Source of the DNA: Sympetrum striolatum
Lineage: Eukaryota; Arthropoda; Insecta; Odonata; Libellulidae
Assembly: GCA_947579665.1 (NCBI GenBank)
Contig: OX388350.1
Location: 26,755,393-26,819,392, forward strand
Direction: 5' to 3'
Length of the DNA stretch: 64,000 nt
In this document: piece by piece, positions 48,246-60,704 of the stretch
How the letters are laid out: every line of letters starts with the position of its first letter
Position numbering within the stretch: the first letter of the stretch is position 1
The notes under the pieces: generated by a model
Seen by the model: the letters and a program-made list of their open reading frames with translations, nothing else
What the model was told of the DNA's origin: nothing
Databases searched by the model: none
Translations under genes and position numbers: made by a program

Positions 48246-51193
48246 AGAAACATGCTCTTATATTCTACTCTAAATATAAAGTGAACTGTATTTCGGCCTT
48301 CAAGAAATCAAATTTTGAAGATCCAGATCTTCATACACCATAAATACAATATACAATTGTAACTGTACTAAGAAATTAGTTAATTTTTTATATTCCGTTA
48401 ATTAGATATTAAATAATTTTTTTTAGAATTAGCTTCCCTGTTTAATGTCCTGAGCAAGATATTCCATATTATGTCGTTAATGCACTACATGGGCTATAAA
48501 TATAATTGTAAGAGTCAGATCATCTGCCTTCTAAACTCATTTAAGTAAAAACAGGCAACTTTGGTCCAAAGAGTGTACCTATGATGATCATCAAGAAATA
48601 GTTGAATGAACAAGCTCAATTATAATGAAGATAAAATAGAACTATCATGAATGTATTCCTCTAAAAGAATTCGCAGTAACTTTCGTCTATTTCTGCTTTT
48701 AAAAAACTTATGTTTATGGGTATGTTTCTTGCAAGCCCAAAATCTGGAAATGGTGAGCAGGGGGTTCGAGACTACTAAGAACGGGAAACGACATCTTAAG
48801 GAACTACTTGGTATGCTCAGGAAGAACGCAACGGAAGTAATTCTCTCAAGCGGAAAAAAACACTACACCACATTCTTTCTTCTCATCGGCTGCACTGAGT
48901 TCTTTCGGGCAAAAACATTCTCTATGTAAATTCCCCGAGCAATCAGCATTCAGATAGCATATTTGCCGGAGAAAAACGTTTTACTGCGGCGGCTAACTAA
49001 TTAACGCGCGGAATTATGGATTCGCAAAGGGAGGAAAGAGTATTCCCCGAGAATTTGAATTCGCTAACGAGAAGAAAAAACGGATTTAAACGGTTAGAGC
49101 TAGAACGGTTGGAAGCAGTTGCTTATTCTGAAGGAAAGGAAGGAAATATCTGATAAAAAAGGCAAACGAATGAGTACGTGCCTGCGAATGGAATCAAACG
49201 TATTGGGAGAACAAGGATGTGGGAAGGGAACGCATTGAGAGAGGAGGAGAGAGCGGAGAGAAAGGCGTCGCAGAAAACCCACAAAATGAATGAGTTTCCT
49301 TGGAATGAAGACGAGAACTGTCTTCGGAGATGTCCCGAGGCGCGATAAACCCTGTGAGAGGGCGGCCCTAATTGCTGGCTTTTCCCCCCCACGGCTACAT
49401 CGTTTAATTCTATCTAAATTCAAGGCTTGAAATACAAGCGACAATAATTGTTATGCTCGGCTATGGCATTGCTTTGTAAGTAACAGATGCTTTATTTATT
49501 TCGAGTAAATTTTCACTTCAACTTTCTACAGACAAAATGGTCGGGAAAACGCTATAATATCCTCCATATTTAAAAAATTCTAATACTCTTTTGTGAATAC
49601 ATTCGTAATTTCTCCCGATAAATGGTTATTTTTGCTACCATTGTATCTTGATGAATGAAATATTTTTTCTCTAGGTGTAGGATAAGGCAAATTATTTTTC
49701 CTTCCTTTTATCCCGGTTTTGCGAGTTCTACATCAATTTTAATTGTTCATAAAAATATTCTAAACGAAAAACTTATGAAAACATATGCTTTTATCTTACA
49801 CATCAAAATAGAACCTCTTAAATTGACCGTGCGCAAATAAGATAGACGAAGGTGGGAATTATCACTGCTACATACGACTTTTGGCACAAGAAATTGATAT
49901 TTTATTTCACATAAGAACAAATAGTTTCAAAATATAACAAATGGTTACAACCTTCGTTTAATGGAAAAGCATTGAAAGTAGAATATACTTAGCCAACTTA
50001 TACTTATGCCAACCGTTTGATAGATTCCCGTTCCTGGTTTAGATTCTACGTAAGCTCGTCTTCAAGGCTTCGTTATCTGAACATATAGTGGGCTGTTTTA
50101 ATTTCATTGCTACAACTGTTAATATTAGCTATAAGAAATTCATACAATTACAATAATAAATCCAAAAATTCTGCTATGATAAGCCTAATTAATATTGTAA
50201 TTTGTATTATAAATTAATATATGTATTAACTATATGACTTATCCTATACATACTTTGTACGTCATTAGACAAATAAAAATTATCATTATTGTGGTCTCAT
50301 TATCTTAATTGGATTTTTGAACATCCTCTACTATGGGGCATATGGTGGCTTAAGGTTAATATCTAATTTAAAAAATGTAACAATTAGAATGGTTGTTATA
50401 TACAAGAGTTTCGTTTACGCATGGATGCAGAGAGTAGACATGTTGCAAGTAAAGGATTTGGTAATAATTTTAAGGAAATTAAGCCCGAAGGCTGATTTTT
50501 AATGGTTTTAAACGGATGGAAGTTATTCTGTGTATCTCACTGAAGTATGTGATTGTATTTCTCGTCTGTGCGATCTCTCAGCGAATTCCATTCTTTCTCC
50601 GAAGCGGCTTCGTTACTAATTTAAAGGCGGAGTTCCATTTCCGTTTCACTTGGCCGCAATCCGCCCAAAAGCCGAAGAGCGGCTGAAATTAACGCACTGA
50701 GGTAAGACGATCATTCATACCTTGATAAATCTTTAAGCGATTCCAAAGCCATGAAAGGAAGGATTAACCAAACCGGGGCTTACGTAACAAGACGGATTGG
50801 GAGCCGCTAATGATAACATTCGGCAAAAGTGAGCGAAACAGTATTTTTTTCTGAAAAGAGTCTGCGTTCGTCGATGTATGAGGGAATTTAAAAGTAGGAA
50901 AAGCTTAAATTCTCAATTCTTTAGCCTCTGAGTTATTTTTGTGCATTCATACTTTGATACCTTTGAAATATCAGGTTTCCATTACGTATTTAGATGGGAT
51001 GGAGGTTTAGGTTCGGTTTGGATTGAAAGGAATGGATTTTTTTCATATCGAACTTGTCTTTTCAATGCATAATGCTGGCCAAATGTGTAAGCCTACATAT
51101 AGCATGTAATATCTGCCGCTGCAATGTTACTTACCATGTCTATAAGGGATTTTCCAAATATCATGGTGATATCTCACGAATCTATATACTACA
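48246..51193. other. No gene recognised; two GC-richer patches
   Basis: Unique GC-richer patches at about 48990-49400 and 50530-50850. Overlapping minus-strand frames at 49100-49444 (114 and 89 codons) look like Ser/Arg-rich shadows of a purine-rich stretch. Everything else is AT-rich. Confidence 0.4.
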
Positions 51194-51381
51194 ACGTTCA
51201 AAAAGATCTCGAACTTATGTTTCCCGCGAAAACGCCGAACAGGAGTAATTATAAATTCTGGCGGTGGATAGGCGGTAGGTGGCTATACCCATAATATGTG
51301 GCGCCATCTACCTCCAAAATTTTACATTTCTCCTGCTCGGCGTTTCCGCGTGAAAAAAAAGTTCGAGATCTTTTTGAACGT
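51194..51381. mobile_element. Foldback MITE, 188 bp
   Basis: The outer arm ACGTTCAAAAAGATCTCGAA (51194-51214) is inverted at 51361-51381. An inner arm, CGCGAAAACGCCGAACAGGA, is inverted near 51330-51350 with few mismatches. The centre is GGCGGTAGGTGGC-like. No coding capacity. Confidence 0.85.
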
Positions 51382-51984
51382 ATTAGTAATTTTAAATGGA
51401 ATTCTAGTCTAATTAAATACATGTATAAATACGTGAAAGAAAGGACACTGTATTTTCCGCTCTATTTTTATTGAGTCGGTTAAAACGAGCGAAACCAGTC
51501 GACTCAAAAAAAAACATTGTGGAAAATATTGTCCTAGTAATAGTATCATGGTTTTTCACATAGTTTTTCTCGTATATATTTCATAGATATGCGTTATTTT
51601 ATTCGTTTTAAGCGGTCAATTAGGTATAACACGCCTTTTCAAGCGGTTCCGTCTATCTACATACATACCCTGCGAGCCGGCTTTCGGCAGGGGAAAATTT
51701 TATTCTCCTTATCTGCTATGCTCGCACTGCGTACGAGGAAAATGTATCTTTTTGGAGAGATTAATTTTTAGCGTCTATATCCCCAATTATTCTTGCGGTA
51801 TCAAACCGTCTATTGTAACAAGATGGACGCTAACTATCCGATACATTTTCCAAAATCTGTTATCTCTGAATTTAGAGAGCGAATTTAGCATAAACTTTAA
51901 TCACATATCTTATGACGATATAACATGCTATAACAAGGTGTATCCTGGTATCCCTAATTAATTTTTGATTAACATAATGCGCAG
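51382..51984. other. No gene recognised
   Basis: AT-rich DNA; frames at 51589-51961 are short and unrecognised. Confidence 0.35.
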
Positions 51985-52169
51985 ACTGAACACAGATTTA
52001 TACTTTTCCACAAAAATGTATTATTGAACTACTGGTTTCGGCGTTACACCAACGTCAGGTCCAACAAAAGTAAGAGTTTGAACCTGACGATGGTGTAACA
52101 CCAAAACAGGTTGTTCAATAATACATTTTTGTATATTTTTGTATGGAAAAGTATAAATCTGTGTTCAGT
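51985..52169. mobile_element. Foldback element, 185 bp
   Basis: ACTGAACACAGATTTATACT at the left is inverted at 52150-52169. The arms continue inward through AATGTATTATTGAAC and GTGTTACACC to a centre with GGTCCAACAAAAG. The right arm has a ~12-bp insertion. No coding capacity. Confidence 0.85.
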
Positions 52170-52341
52170 TATGTCTTTCTACAACATCTTAGCCGCATCG
52201 ATAGATTATATAATGCGCCGATTTATGGTGTGTTTCCTTCAGAATTAATACGCGAGGATTTGTGGCACTAAAGTTGCTTCTGTTATCATATACTGAACGG
52301 AATATTTTCATTTGTGTTTATGGTGCGTTATGGAGGGAGGT

Positions 52342-52514
52342 TTAGAGGTTTAAAATCTCCAATAGCCGCCTTTGTCGGCGTTTGTCGTCTCACTCACCGG
52401 TATTCGGAGAAAACAAGAAAGGTGTGGCGATCCTTTCTTGTTTTCTCCGAATACCGGTGAGTGAGACGACGAACGCCGACAAAGACGGCTATTGGAGATT
52501 TTAAACCTCTAATT
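52342..52514. mobile_element. Large palindrome, family D type copy
   Basis: The left arm 52342-52422 and right arm 52432-52514 fold with two substitutions and one 2-nt indel around a 9-nt centre (TGTGGCGAT). The arms hold CACCGGTATTCGGAGAAAAC and its inverse. The arm end continues unpaired on the right as CTTTAACAGCCGTATTCC (to about 52552), and that segment is the inverse of the left flank of the copy at 10330. So the full element is longer than the paired part. Confidence 0.95.
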
Positions 52515-54931
52515 CTTTAACAGCCGTATTCCAAATTTTCTTTTTTTACGAGGAAGAAGTTTATCTCGATTTTATTTCTCGACTGGCTGTGATATTATGA
52601 TTCTGATGTATAAATGATTCTGAATGTTTCTATTTTTTGGTTCTTGAAGAAACGCCAGAAGAAATTCTTAGGTCATTATGCTGTACTGATGCGAGTTCGT
52701 CATTCTTGTCTTGATGAATAGAGTAAAGACAAACCATATCACTCAATGTCTTTTTAGTAGGCCTCATTCTCCATTGATTTTGATCGCTGATGGTGGAGGA
52801 TTGGAGATTCAAACCGACCTCTCGGCTCAATACTCCACTAAGAGCAATAAATTTACGAAACAGCATTAATCACGTAACAACGACCCAATCTTTTCAGCGA
52901 ATGGGACATCAATCTTCTCTTCCACTCAAGAATATCAGCAGGTATTCTTCCACCGCCATTCTTTCCTGTTTTATCCATCTCTGCCTCCTGCTTTATGTCT
53001 TTCCAACCTTCCAAGCAACCCTCCTCTGTTTTCTCTCCACACCTCAAACTCTTCCCTGGCATTGAACCCGTCAACCATTGTGTACAAACATCAATAACTT
53101 CCGCCTCTTTCCCTCCTGCTTCTTCTTGCCTTTCGCCATCTTTACGACGCCTCCGAGACTTGACAAACCCCCACGTCTCCTCGGGGTAGCGTGACCCTCC
53201 AAAGAATCGCTTCTCGGATCCATATTTACGATACGGTTTGATACGGGGTTACTGCACCCGCCTGGCACATACACCCGTGCTGAGAGAGTTCGTGATTGCT
53301 CCTTGCATCGATCTGAACGATTCCGTGTTCGGAGGAGTTGCGTCACGGTGGCGGGAGAACGTGATTTCAGCACGTACCTGGCTAACGACCCTCCGTGAAT
53401 TCAATCGGCCTCCGAGCGGCGAAATGACGGCTGGGAAGAGTGGAATTAGTGGAACGTTTTTGTTCGATCGGCGACCTTGGATTTGGGGAATAAATTATAC
53501 GGAGTGCTCAAAAAGGCCTTTTACAATTTCCAAAAATTACTGAAAAGGTAGTTGATGAAATATGTTAACGATATTCGACTCACGTGCCTGTTCATTGTTA
53601 TTAAAATTCCCGAAAATTACTGAAAACGCAGTTGATGAAATATTAATGAAATGTGCTTAATCGTTATAAAACTTGGTAATTTTTAAATAATATGAATGGG
53701 AATAACTATGTGAAATTTTACAATATTTTTTCAACTAATATTTAACATCAGACCACGACTTCAATCTAATTCGAATCGTTTTTAATTTGTAATTTATTAG
53801 CATAAAATTTCGATAGCTATTCCTCATTTTGTAATAATAGTCAATATATTAATAAAATCTGAAAACTCTAAAGGGTTTGTGGAAACTCGCGTTTTGATTT
53901 GGTTTTCTTGACTTTTATCCAGAACCTTCCGTTTTCCAAAGACGTTACGCCAAAAATAGAACAATATTTAGGGGACTTTTCACCCTGAGACACTATGCCC
54001 ACATTTTTCATACAAGCTCACACAAGAGGTGTGTCACTGAGAAATATTTCACACAACTCATTTTTTTTTCGGAAGGAACTCAAATAGTGTCTGAGTTTTC
54101 CTTATTCGGAAAGCTATCTGGCGGGACCCTGAAGTTTTTTTTGCGTATTTTCACATTTTAAATAGCAAAACCTCTCTGATTGGTAAGTATTATCTTCTGA
54201 ACTGGACTAAATAATATTTCGATTTGTGTTTTAGAAATTTTTTTCTGGAAATTCTTGGAAAGTATGATGAAGGTGGAAACGTTTCTGAATAACAACTAAA
54301 AATAGAATAATCAATTAATTGATGAGTAAATGTACCATGCTCCATCTTCCCTACATGTCCTATCATCTCTTTAAAAGTGAATAATTAAGCTAGAAAAAAT
54401 CACGATGGATGACAAAGGCCGGGGATCAGTATCCTAGCAACCGAATAAATATATTTACAAATATTAATATAGAAATCGCTATGTTATTCCGAAGCAAATG
54501 CAATCTCTGTTACAATCGCAAAGAGACGTATCGATCCCCTTTAATGCAAGCTCCTACATTTGTCGTGCAAGTATGTCAGCGATGCTGAGCCTCCCCAGCA
54601 AAGGGGATCAGGTGCACAGAGGAGGCTCGTTTCACGGTCCCTTCCGCATCCCCGAATTGGTTCTCCCAGATTCAGAAGATGAGGCAAAGGGAAAACGATA
54701 AAAAAACCCATACGCACCCATACAGTCGGGAGTGCAAACAGCTAATAGAGAGGAGAGGCTGCATTATAACTGAATATACCACATTATTTATAAAAACTAT
54801 TCAATTAAACGCTCTATCTTAAACGGTCATTAAGGCGTTTCCTCTCCAGTTCTATGACGAATAGATTTATTACTGTGGTACTTCGGTCAGCCATATGTAT
54901 CTTTGTGGTCAATATAATTGGTGTTCTATCC
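52515..54931. other. No gene recognised; one GC-richer stretch
   Basis: A stretch at about 52870-53480 is pyrimidine- then GC-rich, with several overlapping frames of 64-101 codons on both strands (52790, 52853, 52995, 53071, 53238). None matches a family. The rest is AT-rich. Confidence 0.4.
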
Positions 54932-55192
54932 CAGTGGTTCTTAATCGAGGGTACGAGTTCCTACATTTTTAATGAAAATTAATTAAATTTCTTATCAGAA
55001 ACAACGTAGCTATTTTTATATGTAATACAGTATGTATTTTAAACATATTAATTTCTTTACGCAATAAATAAATTATCTCGCAATAAATGTCTTCTACGAA
55101 ATAAAAGATTGAATCACATATTTGAAGTGGGCGTGAGAGTTTATTTTCAGATACAAGGGAGTGTTAACTGTTAAAAAGGTTGAGAACAACTG
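54932..55192. mobile_element. hAT-type MITE, 261 bp
   Basis: Starts CAGTGGTTCTTAATCGAGGG and ends GGTTGAGAACAACTG, so the ends are imperfect inverted repeats of the CAGTGGTTCTCAA type seen in Charlie-like hAT elements. The flanking 8-mers TTCTATCC and CTTTATTC agree at five positions, and the three differences are all C/T transitions, consistent with a decayed 8-bp target duplication. No coding capacity. Confidence 0.75.
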
Positions 55193-55319
55193 CTTTATTC
55201 GGAAAGTGAAAGACCTGGGCTGTAGTTACAGGCAAACCGATACTTTTACTTCTACATCTACAATAATACCATTTATGCGTGTAGTAGGGGGTGCAAACTC
55301 ACTTTGTTTATAAAATACT

Positions 55320-55470
55320 TGGTGTACGAGATAGAACAGTGTTAGAACACCCGCAAGTGAAGGGAGGTATGTGGTTCAATTCTCGGTCTTGACCGACTTT
55401 TTTACGACCGTTTACTCCTTGGGTATTCCCTTGGCACACACCAGTATGTGCAGTACTTATTTACCTCCCT
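55320..55470 (+). repeat. tRNA-like SINE head
   Basis: A B-box-like GGTTCAATTCTC at about 55373 follows GTTAGAACACCCGCAAGTGA. The arrangement is tRNA-like but degraded; no tail was identified. Confidence 0.35.
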
Positions 55471-57164
55471 TTTCCCATCCTAGCACTGTTCAAATAAGGA
55501 AATAAGCTGCAAATCGAATGAAATTTACTAGTTTGTGGTCTCTTTCACTCGCATTTTAGCTCTATATCAACATATATACTACGCAAGTCGTCTTTTGGGG
55601 TGTGGCAGGGTGATTAGGGAATTTACTTGACTTTATTACTTGATTACCAACGCGTATCGTTCGCGAAAAATGAATTTTTGAAGCGACTCTTTCTAGAATC
55701 TATTTCCCTGATGTTTTTCGCAGTAATTGAACGGAATATGCAATAGGAAGGACGGAAATACCGGCTACGTCCTCTGACTCTAAATTTATTGAGTAAATTA
55801 AATATTTGTTCACATTTTCGTTCGACTAAAGTATGCTATTCTGCATCCTGTAGCATCTGAAAATCGCCCACAGTTTTGTCGTAGCAATTTTATATATTCT
55901 ATAAAGGAAGTATTTGAGGGAATGAAATAACTTATATTACGAGGGAAGGGAATATTAATATTTGATAAATTAGTAAATGGTTGTATGTCAATTTTTGTAT
56001 TATTTTAATAATGTACAGTTAGAATATTGTTTCGAAGAAGTAAATGTATACGTTAAGGGTTAAATTGTAACTGAGAACTCTGTATAATTTCATGCATTGT
56101 TTTATTGCATTGTTGACATGAGTTATAAATGTAACAATGAATGAATAATGTATATAATGAATAATGTGTATGAAAATGAATAATGTATATAATGAATTCA
56201 GTATGTAATATGTAGTGCCACCGGACGATTAGTCCAATTGTAACATATTTTGATAATAATAATATCCTTTCGTTGCTAGTTATTTTCCAAATCACGAATA
56301 CAACGCTTTTCAGCAGGGTACCATAAACTAAACTCATACTCTGGGTGCGACCTAGACCCAAATGTGAAAGATGGGAGAGGGTTAACCCAAATCCGTAGCA
56401 TAACCAACATGGTGACAACCAGTTAGGAAACTTTCTATGGAAAAGTTCAGCTGAAAAGTTTGCTTAAACGTAAGCATAACTTGGGAGCGAGTTAAATACG
56501 AGGAATGCTTAGAATAGTTTCCTTACGTCTGCGGAATAATTAAGGAAAGGATCTCTCTTAATTCGAGAACCTTGGCGTCCCCTGATTCGTGATTAAGTCC
56601 GCGCTGTCACATAGGTGGGACGGATCTTGAGTGAAGGAATTAACATTCCCGAGCGATGTACGTGTGCAATTCGTAACGATTTCGCCTTCCTCAGCGCTTC
56701 TCTTCGCTGGCACATAGTTAGCGGAGGAGGAGCTCGGGACAGATGGCGCGGGTGTTCTAATTTTAACGTTACGTCACAGCATGCGACGATACTACTTCTA
56801 GCCCAAGAGCGGTGGGGGAGATTCGCAAAGGAAACAAAGTGCTTGAGGACCTCAAAAGCGAACTATTAACACGAGAAGGATTCCAAAGGAAGTGTTCCAA
56901 CGCGATGGAATTCGCGCGATTCCAGACGAAATTGCACGTTTCATTGTTGTCGCAACTACGAGTGTGGTAATCGATGGAATTTCTATCCTCGCTTCGAATG
57001 AGCAGCAAGTCCCTTTAATTTTGAATCTTAACGTGGTGTTAATGAGCTAATTATCTGATTAATCATAAAGCTAACTCGTGGTGGTTAATGAGTATATCTG
57101 CAAAGTTATCAGTTCGGATGCTAGATGGATCCGTAACTACTCCACCATTATTAAGCAAATTCAT
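55471..57164. other. No gene recognised
   Basis: Includes a loose minisatellite of ATGAATAATGTATATA units at about 56130-56200. A 121-codon minus-strand frame (56053-56418) crosses it and is explained by that repeat. A GC-richer patch lies at about 56570-56960. Confidence 0.4.
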
Positions 57165-57490
57165 TGGAGAGGGAATGATGTATATTGGGGCGTAATGAGG
57201 AGCGAGGTAGTTACTAATTGCTTTACTTGTTTAGCCTGAATGCTGCAAGTGAGAATAAAATGTGTAAGTGAAGCATGATGACTCAATGAATAACGCTTTG
57301 CTTAGTATCCAACTTGGAATATCAAAATATATGTCAACCATTTATATATAATTTATTCTAGTATAGTTCATACTTCACTTACTTAACTAACATATAAATG
57401 CATCATTGAACAATACTAAGAGAGTGGTAACGAAACGATACATTTTTCTCTATCCTGTAACAATAGACAAACATTCAATATATTCGGAAG
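57165..57490 (+). repeat. Repeat family C, near-complete copy
   Basis: AATGAGGAGCGAGGTAGTTA, 'GCTTTACTTG', 'GTAAGTGAAGCATGATGACT', 'GAATAACGCTTTGCTTAGTA' and, at the end, 'TTTTTCTCTATCCTG' follow the order of the 2500-2850 copy. The middle section differs. Confidence 0.55.
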
Positions 57491-58059
57491 TAGTGGGCAA
57501 GTATACGAATTTAAGGATATTATAAAACTCTCGAATTGGCTTTCTTGATTACCTAGTTGCTAACAGATATGTGGTAAATATAAACCACAGAGTGCAAATA
57601 TTCCACATGAAAAAGTAATACGAACGGCAAAAATTTAAAGTCAGTAATCCCTTCTCAATTGCGCTTGTGTTTCCGACAATTGAAGAACGAAATTCTCTCG
57701 CAACTAGCGCAGGTTCCTGAATTGCTCAAAGGAGAACGACTTTTTTTAAATTGCATAGCCGAAATACTCAAATGAAAATGTAATAAAATGTTTTAATTTA
57801 CATATTAATCGTACCTGAACATTGGTTATGCGATTATATCCGAGACAGCCCAACTTTGTTTGTAAAATCGAGGTAATTAGTCGTGAATTCCGGGAGAAAA
57901 CCAGGGTATTTAAAATGGTCAACTATTATATCACTCCATTTCATTTAAGACGCTAGTTCCCCTCGTTCGCGACACACTGCGAAATTCAATTTTAAACACA
58001 TCAGGAGACGTGTGCCACTCAAACCTACTTATTATCGAAGGCGGCTGAAAACGAGCCAA
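57491..58059. other. No gene recognised
   Basis: AT-rich grading into moderate GC; no supported feature. Confidence 0.35.
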
Positions 58060-58630
58060 ACGACAGGAAAATCAAACAATCCAGGCGCTCGGACGCGTTA
58101 GCACCCGCGACTGGTTAGTCTCACGTCGCGGGATTTACAAATCAATCTCACCTTGAAGACAAGAAGAGGTAACGAACCGGAAAGCTTCAGCTGCAAAGCG
58201 GTAACCACTTGCCTCCGCTTCACCGAGTCGCACCAACTTGGACGTCGAATCTTGAGGTATTAGCGCCAGCGCGTGCGTAACGTCGCCCTGACCTTGCGGA
58301 CACCCTATAAATATAAAGTGGGTCGATTTGACCGACAAAACACGGACGGGCCAAATGCGGATCGGGGAATCGACGTCGCCGGCGGCGGGTTCGGATTTTT
58401 ATTTTCGTATTAATTCGCGCAAAGTGGCAGTATTTATAACCGGGAGCAGCTGCGGCGAAATGATTCCTAGGAGAAACAGCGGGCGACTCCACCTACGACT
58501 TTCCCGCCCGCGACGGAATGTGGCCGACGGTGAAGAGGTCATCGCCGGGGAAAAAAGTGTCTGGGCGCTTTCACGTCTCGGACGGGAAGTGTTTTCCCCT
58601 CTTACCTGTGCTTTCCATGCGCTGAAATAG
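58060..58630. other. CpG-rich island, possible promoter or first exon
   Basis: The most CpG-dense stretch in the window (GCGGGATTTAC, CGTCGCCGGCGGCGGGTTCG, CCCGCCCGCGACGG). A TATAAATA (58306-58313) lies inside it. On the minus strand, a B-box-like GGTTCGTTACC near 58168-58178 could be from a SINE. The plus frame at 58328-58630 has no ATG and the 154-codon minus frame at 58399-58863 has no family features, so I call no gene. Confidence 0.3.
58306..58313 (+). promoter_or_regulatory. TATA-box candidate in CpG-rich island
   Basis: TATAAATA in a GC-rich context, followed about 30 bases later by no clear initiator. Weak on its own. Confidence 0.15.
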
Positions 58631-59329
58631 CGTATGGACTTCAGCAGCGAAAATAATATAATATGCAATATTGTCCGATTCCAAGAAAATAATATTAGTA
58701 GGTTGAACTTCGTGGAACACCATAACAACTGAATGAGGTAGCTAGACATTACAGAAATGCCGTCCAATTTATGATATCTAAACATAAATGAATGAATATC
58801 AATTATTATGTCACCTATGTGCATACTTGGCCAAAAGGTAGCTATCATTTCAATATACCACATTATCAGAAAATTTATAAATCTTGGAATGTATATGACA
58901 ATTTTTAGCCGAGCCGAGATAGTATTCTCAGAGAATAATTGGTATTTATACGCTTACCTCTGAATGACGCAGTAGTGATTAGAAATAAAGGAATAAAGAA
59001 ATAATAGTATTACTTATATTAATGATAGTAATATACTTATCACTAACATGCTTTAAGAGTACATATTTAAATGTGATACAAAAATAATACATTAAAAAAT
59101 TAAAAAATCAGAATAAGAATAAAATTAAAATGTATACAATTTTTATTAAAATAAGCTACGAGGATAATAAAAAAATTATATAGTTTTTATCTTGGCCAAA
59201 ATTGTGAAATGTCTCCTCTGCCACTTAACTCGCCATCAAAGTTGAAAAATATTATAGTTTCTGTTGATCGTAATAGTCAAACAAAGTTAAGTTGGATGAA
59301 AAGGAAAATTTTAATTGTGGATTTTAAAA
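58631..59329. other. No gene recognised
   Basis: AT-rich DNA with no supported feature. Confidence 0.35.
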
Positions 59330-59425
59330 GACATCGGTGAATTTTAAGCAAAAGTAAACAGTTTAGAAAAACGACCACAAAGAAGGGAGGCGTAAAAACC
59401 TGCATAAGCTTATTTAAAGAAATAA
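59330..59425 (-). repeat. Repeat family B, fragment
   Basis: Reverse orientation: GACCACAAAGAAGGGAGGCG then TAAAAACCTGCATAAGC. Only the 5' part of the family is present. Confidence 0.5.
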
Positions 59426-59689
59426 CAAAAAGATAACCATATCATGACCTTTTAGAATAAAAATAAAATCATGGCACAAAGTTAAATACCGAAAAAAATT
59501 TCAAACACTTAAAATAGTGAGTGTAAACTTGTTTCTACATTTGTGTCAATACGCTTAATCATCCATATCCATACATTACACAAAATGCGACATTTTTAAA
59601 TAAAACTTTCATTTCGGCCAACTAGGACCACGAAGGTCAGACGCCATTAACGATGTGTACGTGTTTATCGTATCGATTCCAACGCCGTC
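59426..59689. other. No gene recognised
   Basis: AT-rich DNA with no supported feature. Confidence 0.3.
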
Positions 59690-59840
59690 TATTAATGGCT
59701 GATTTTGAACTCCTCTTATTCCAGACAGCTACCCATATTAATCCCGATGCTACACCGATAAATGTGGCCTCCCCCGGGAAATGAACCAAAGACCGCTTTC
59801 ACCACAAGCACGCGTTACCAGCATGGCTATCCGGAGCCCT
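59690..59840 (-). repeat. tRNA-derived SINE
   Basis: On the minus strand: A box TAGCCATGCTGG (about 59819-59830), then GTAACGCGTGC, then B box GGTTCATTTCC near 59777-59787 in a CCCGGG context. The spacing is right for pol III boxes, so this is the best SINE head after 28070. A body follows through GTGGCC...ATTAATAGACGG. Confidence 0.55.
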
Positions 59841-60704
59841 ATATGTCACTTTTACAAACATCGTTTAACGTGTTTTACTGCAATAGCATTTTTAGTGCTT
59901 CTTATTTTTGACCATTCTATGCATCCATGCTGTAAGGAATATTCCTGGAACGATGTTCGAATTTCCGAATGTCAAATGATCAAACGATTTATTTAGTATG
60001 CATGCTACTAACTTCCTTTGGTAACAATTTCCTTGAGAACTTGCGGAGTATTTTGTAAATATCTCAAAGAAACTATTTTTAATTCTGTGTATTTTGTAAC
60101 GAAATGGAAAGATAATTATCTCAGTTTCACTCCAGAGTGGCGAATGATAAAATAATCAATTCTTCTCTGGTTCGTTTAATTCGAACCTGGATACCCCTTA
60201 AGTGGTATTTATCTTATCTCTCGATCTTCCAATTAACGAGCTCCAACTGATTTATCAAATTTTATGCTCCAATTCCTATGAACAAAAGTAGCTTCCAGGT
60301 TTATGATTAGGGTAAGGTACTGACTTCTAGATTGTGGCCGCTCTAAGGCATGGCTTTTCTTGTTTTATCTTTGTAACTGATATTTAATTAGTTTTCGAAC
60401 AGATTTTTTCATAAAGACTTTTCTGAGTTTATAGATATATTTATACAACAAAAGTGGAGAGGAATACTTCTTATTTGATTACCAAATTAGATTTTAGTAA
60501 GTCAATTCATAATCTTTGTGAATGATTTTTTCTTCTTCCATATCGATCAATAACTCCAAACGAACGTACATACATTTGAAACGGATATACATATATATAT
60601 ATACTATTCTAGTGTTAACTATTTGATATTTAATAAATTTGTATAATGTTTCAGCTATTATTGTAAGTAATGATAAGGGCGTCTTCTTTAACATCTCAGA
60701 ATTT
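59841..60704. other. No gene recognised
   Basis: AT-rich; a short (TA)n run at about 60590-60603. Confidence 0.35.

Noticed and set aside
49100..49444. Overlapping 114- and 89-codon minus-strand frames
   Set aside because: Two frames of the same purine-rich stretch are open; that is a composition effect, not coding evidence.
52790..53543. Cluster of overlapping frames on both strands
   Set aside because: Open on several frames at once, none recognisable; explained by GC- and pyrimidine-rich composition.
56053..56418. 121-codon minus-strand frame as a gene
   Set aside because: It runs through a loose ATGAATAATGTATATA minisatellite that generates the His/Tyr/Ile-rich part.
58399..58863. 154-codon minus-strand frame as a gene
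   Set aside because: Half lies in AT-rich DNA, half in the CpG island; the Arg/Ser-rich part is a composition effect and no domain is visible.
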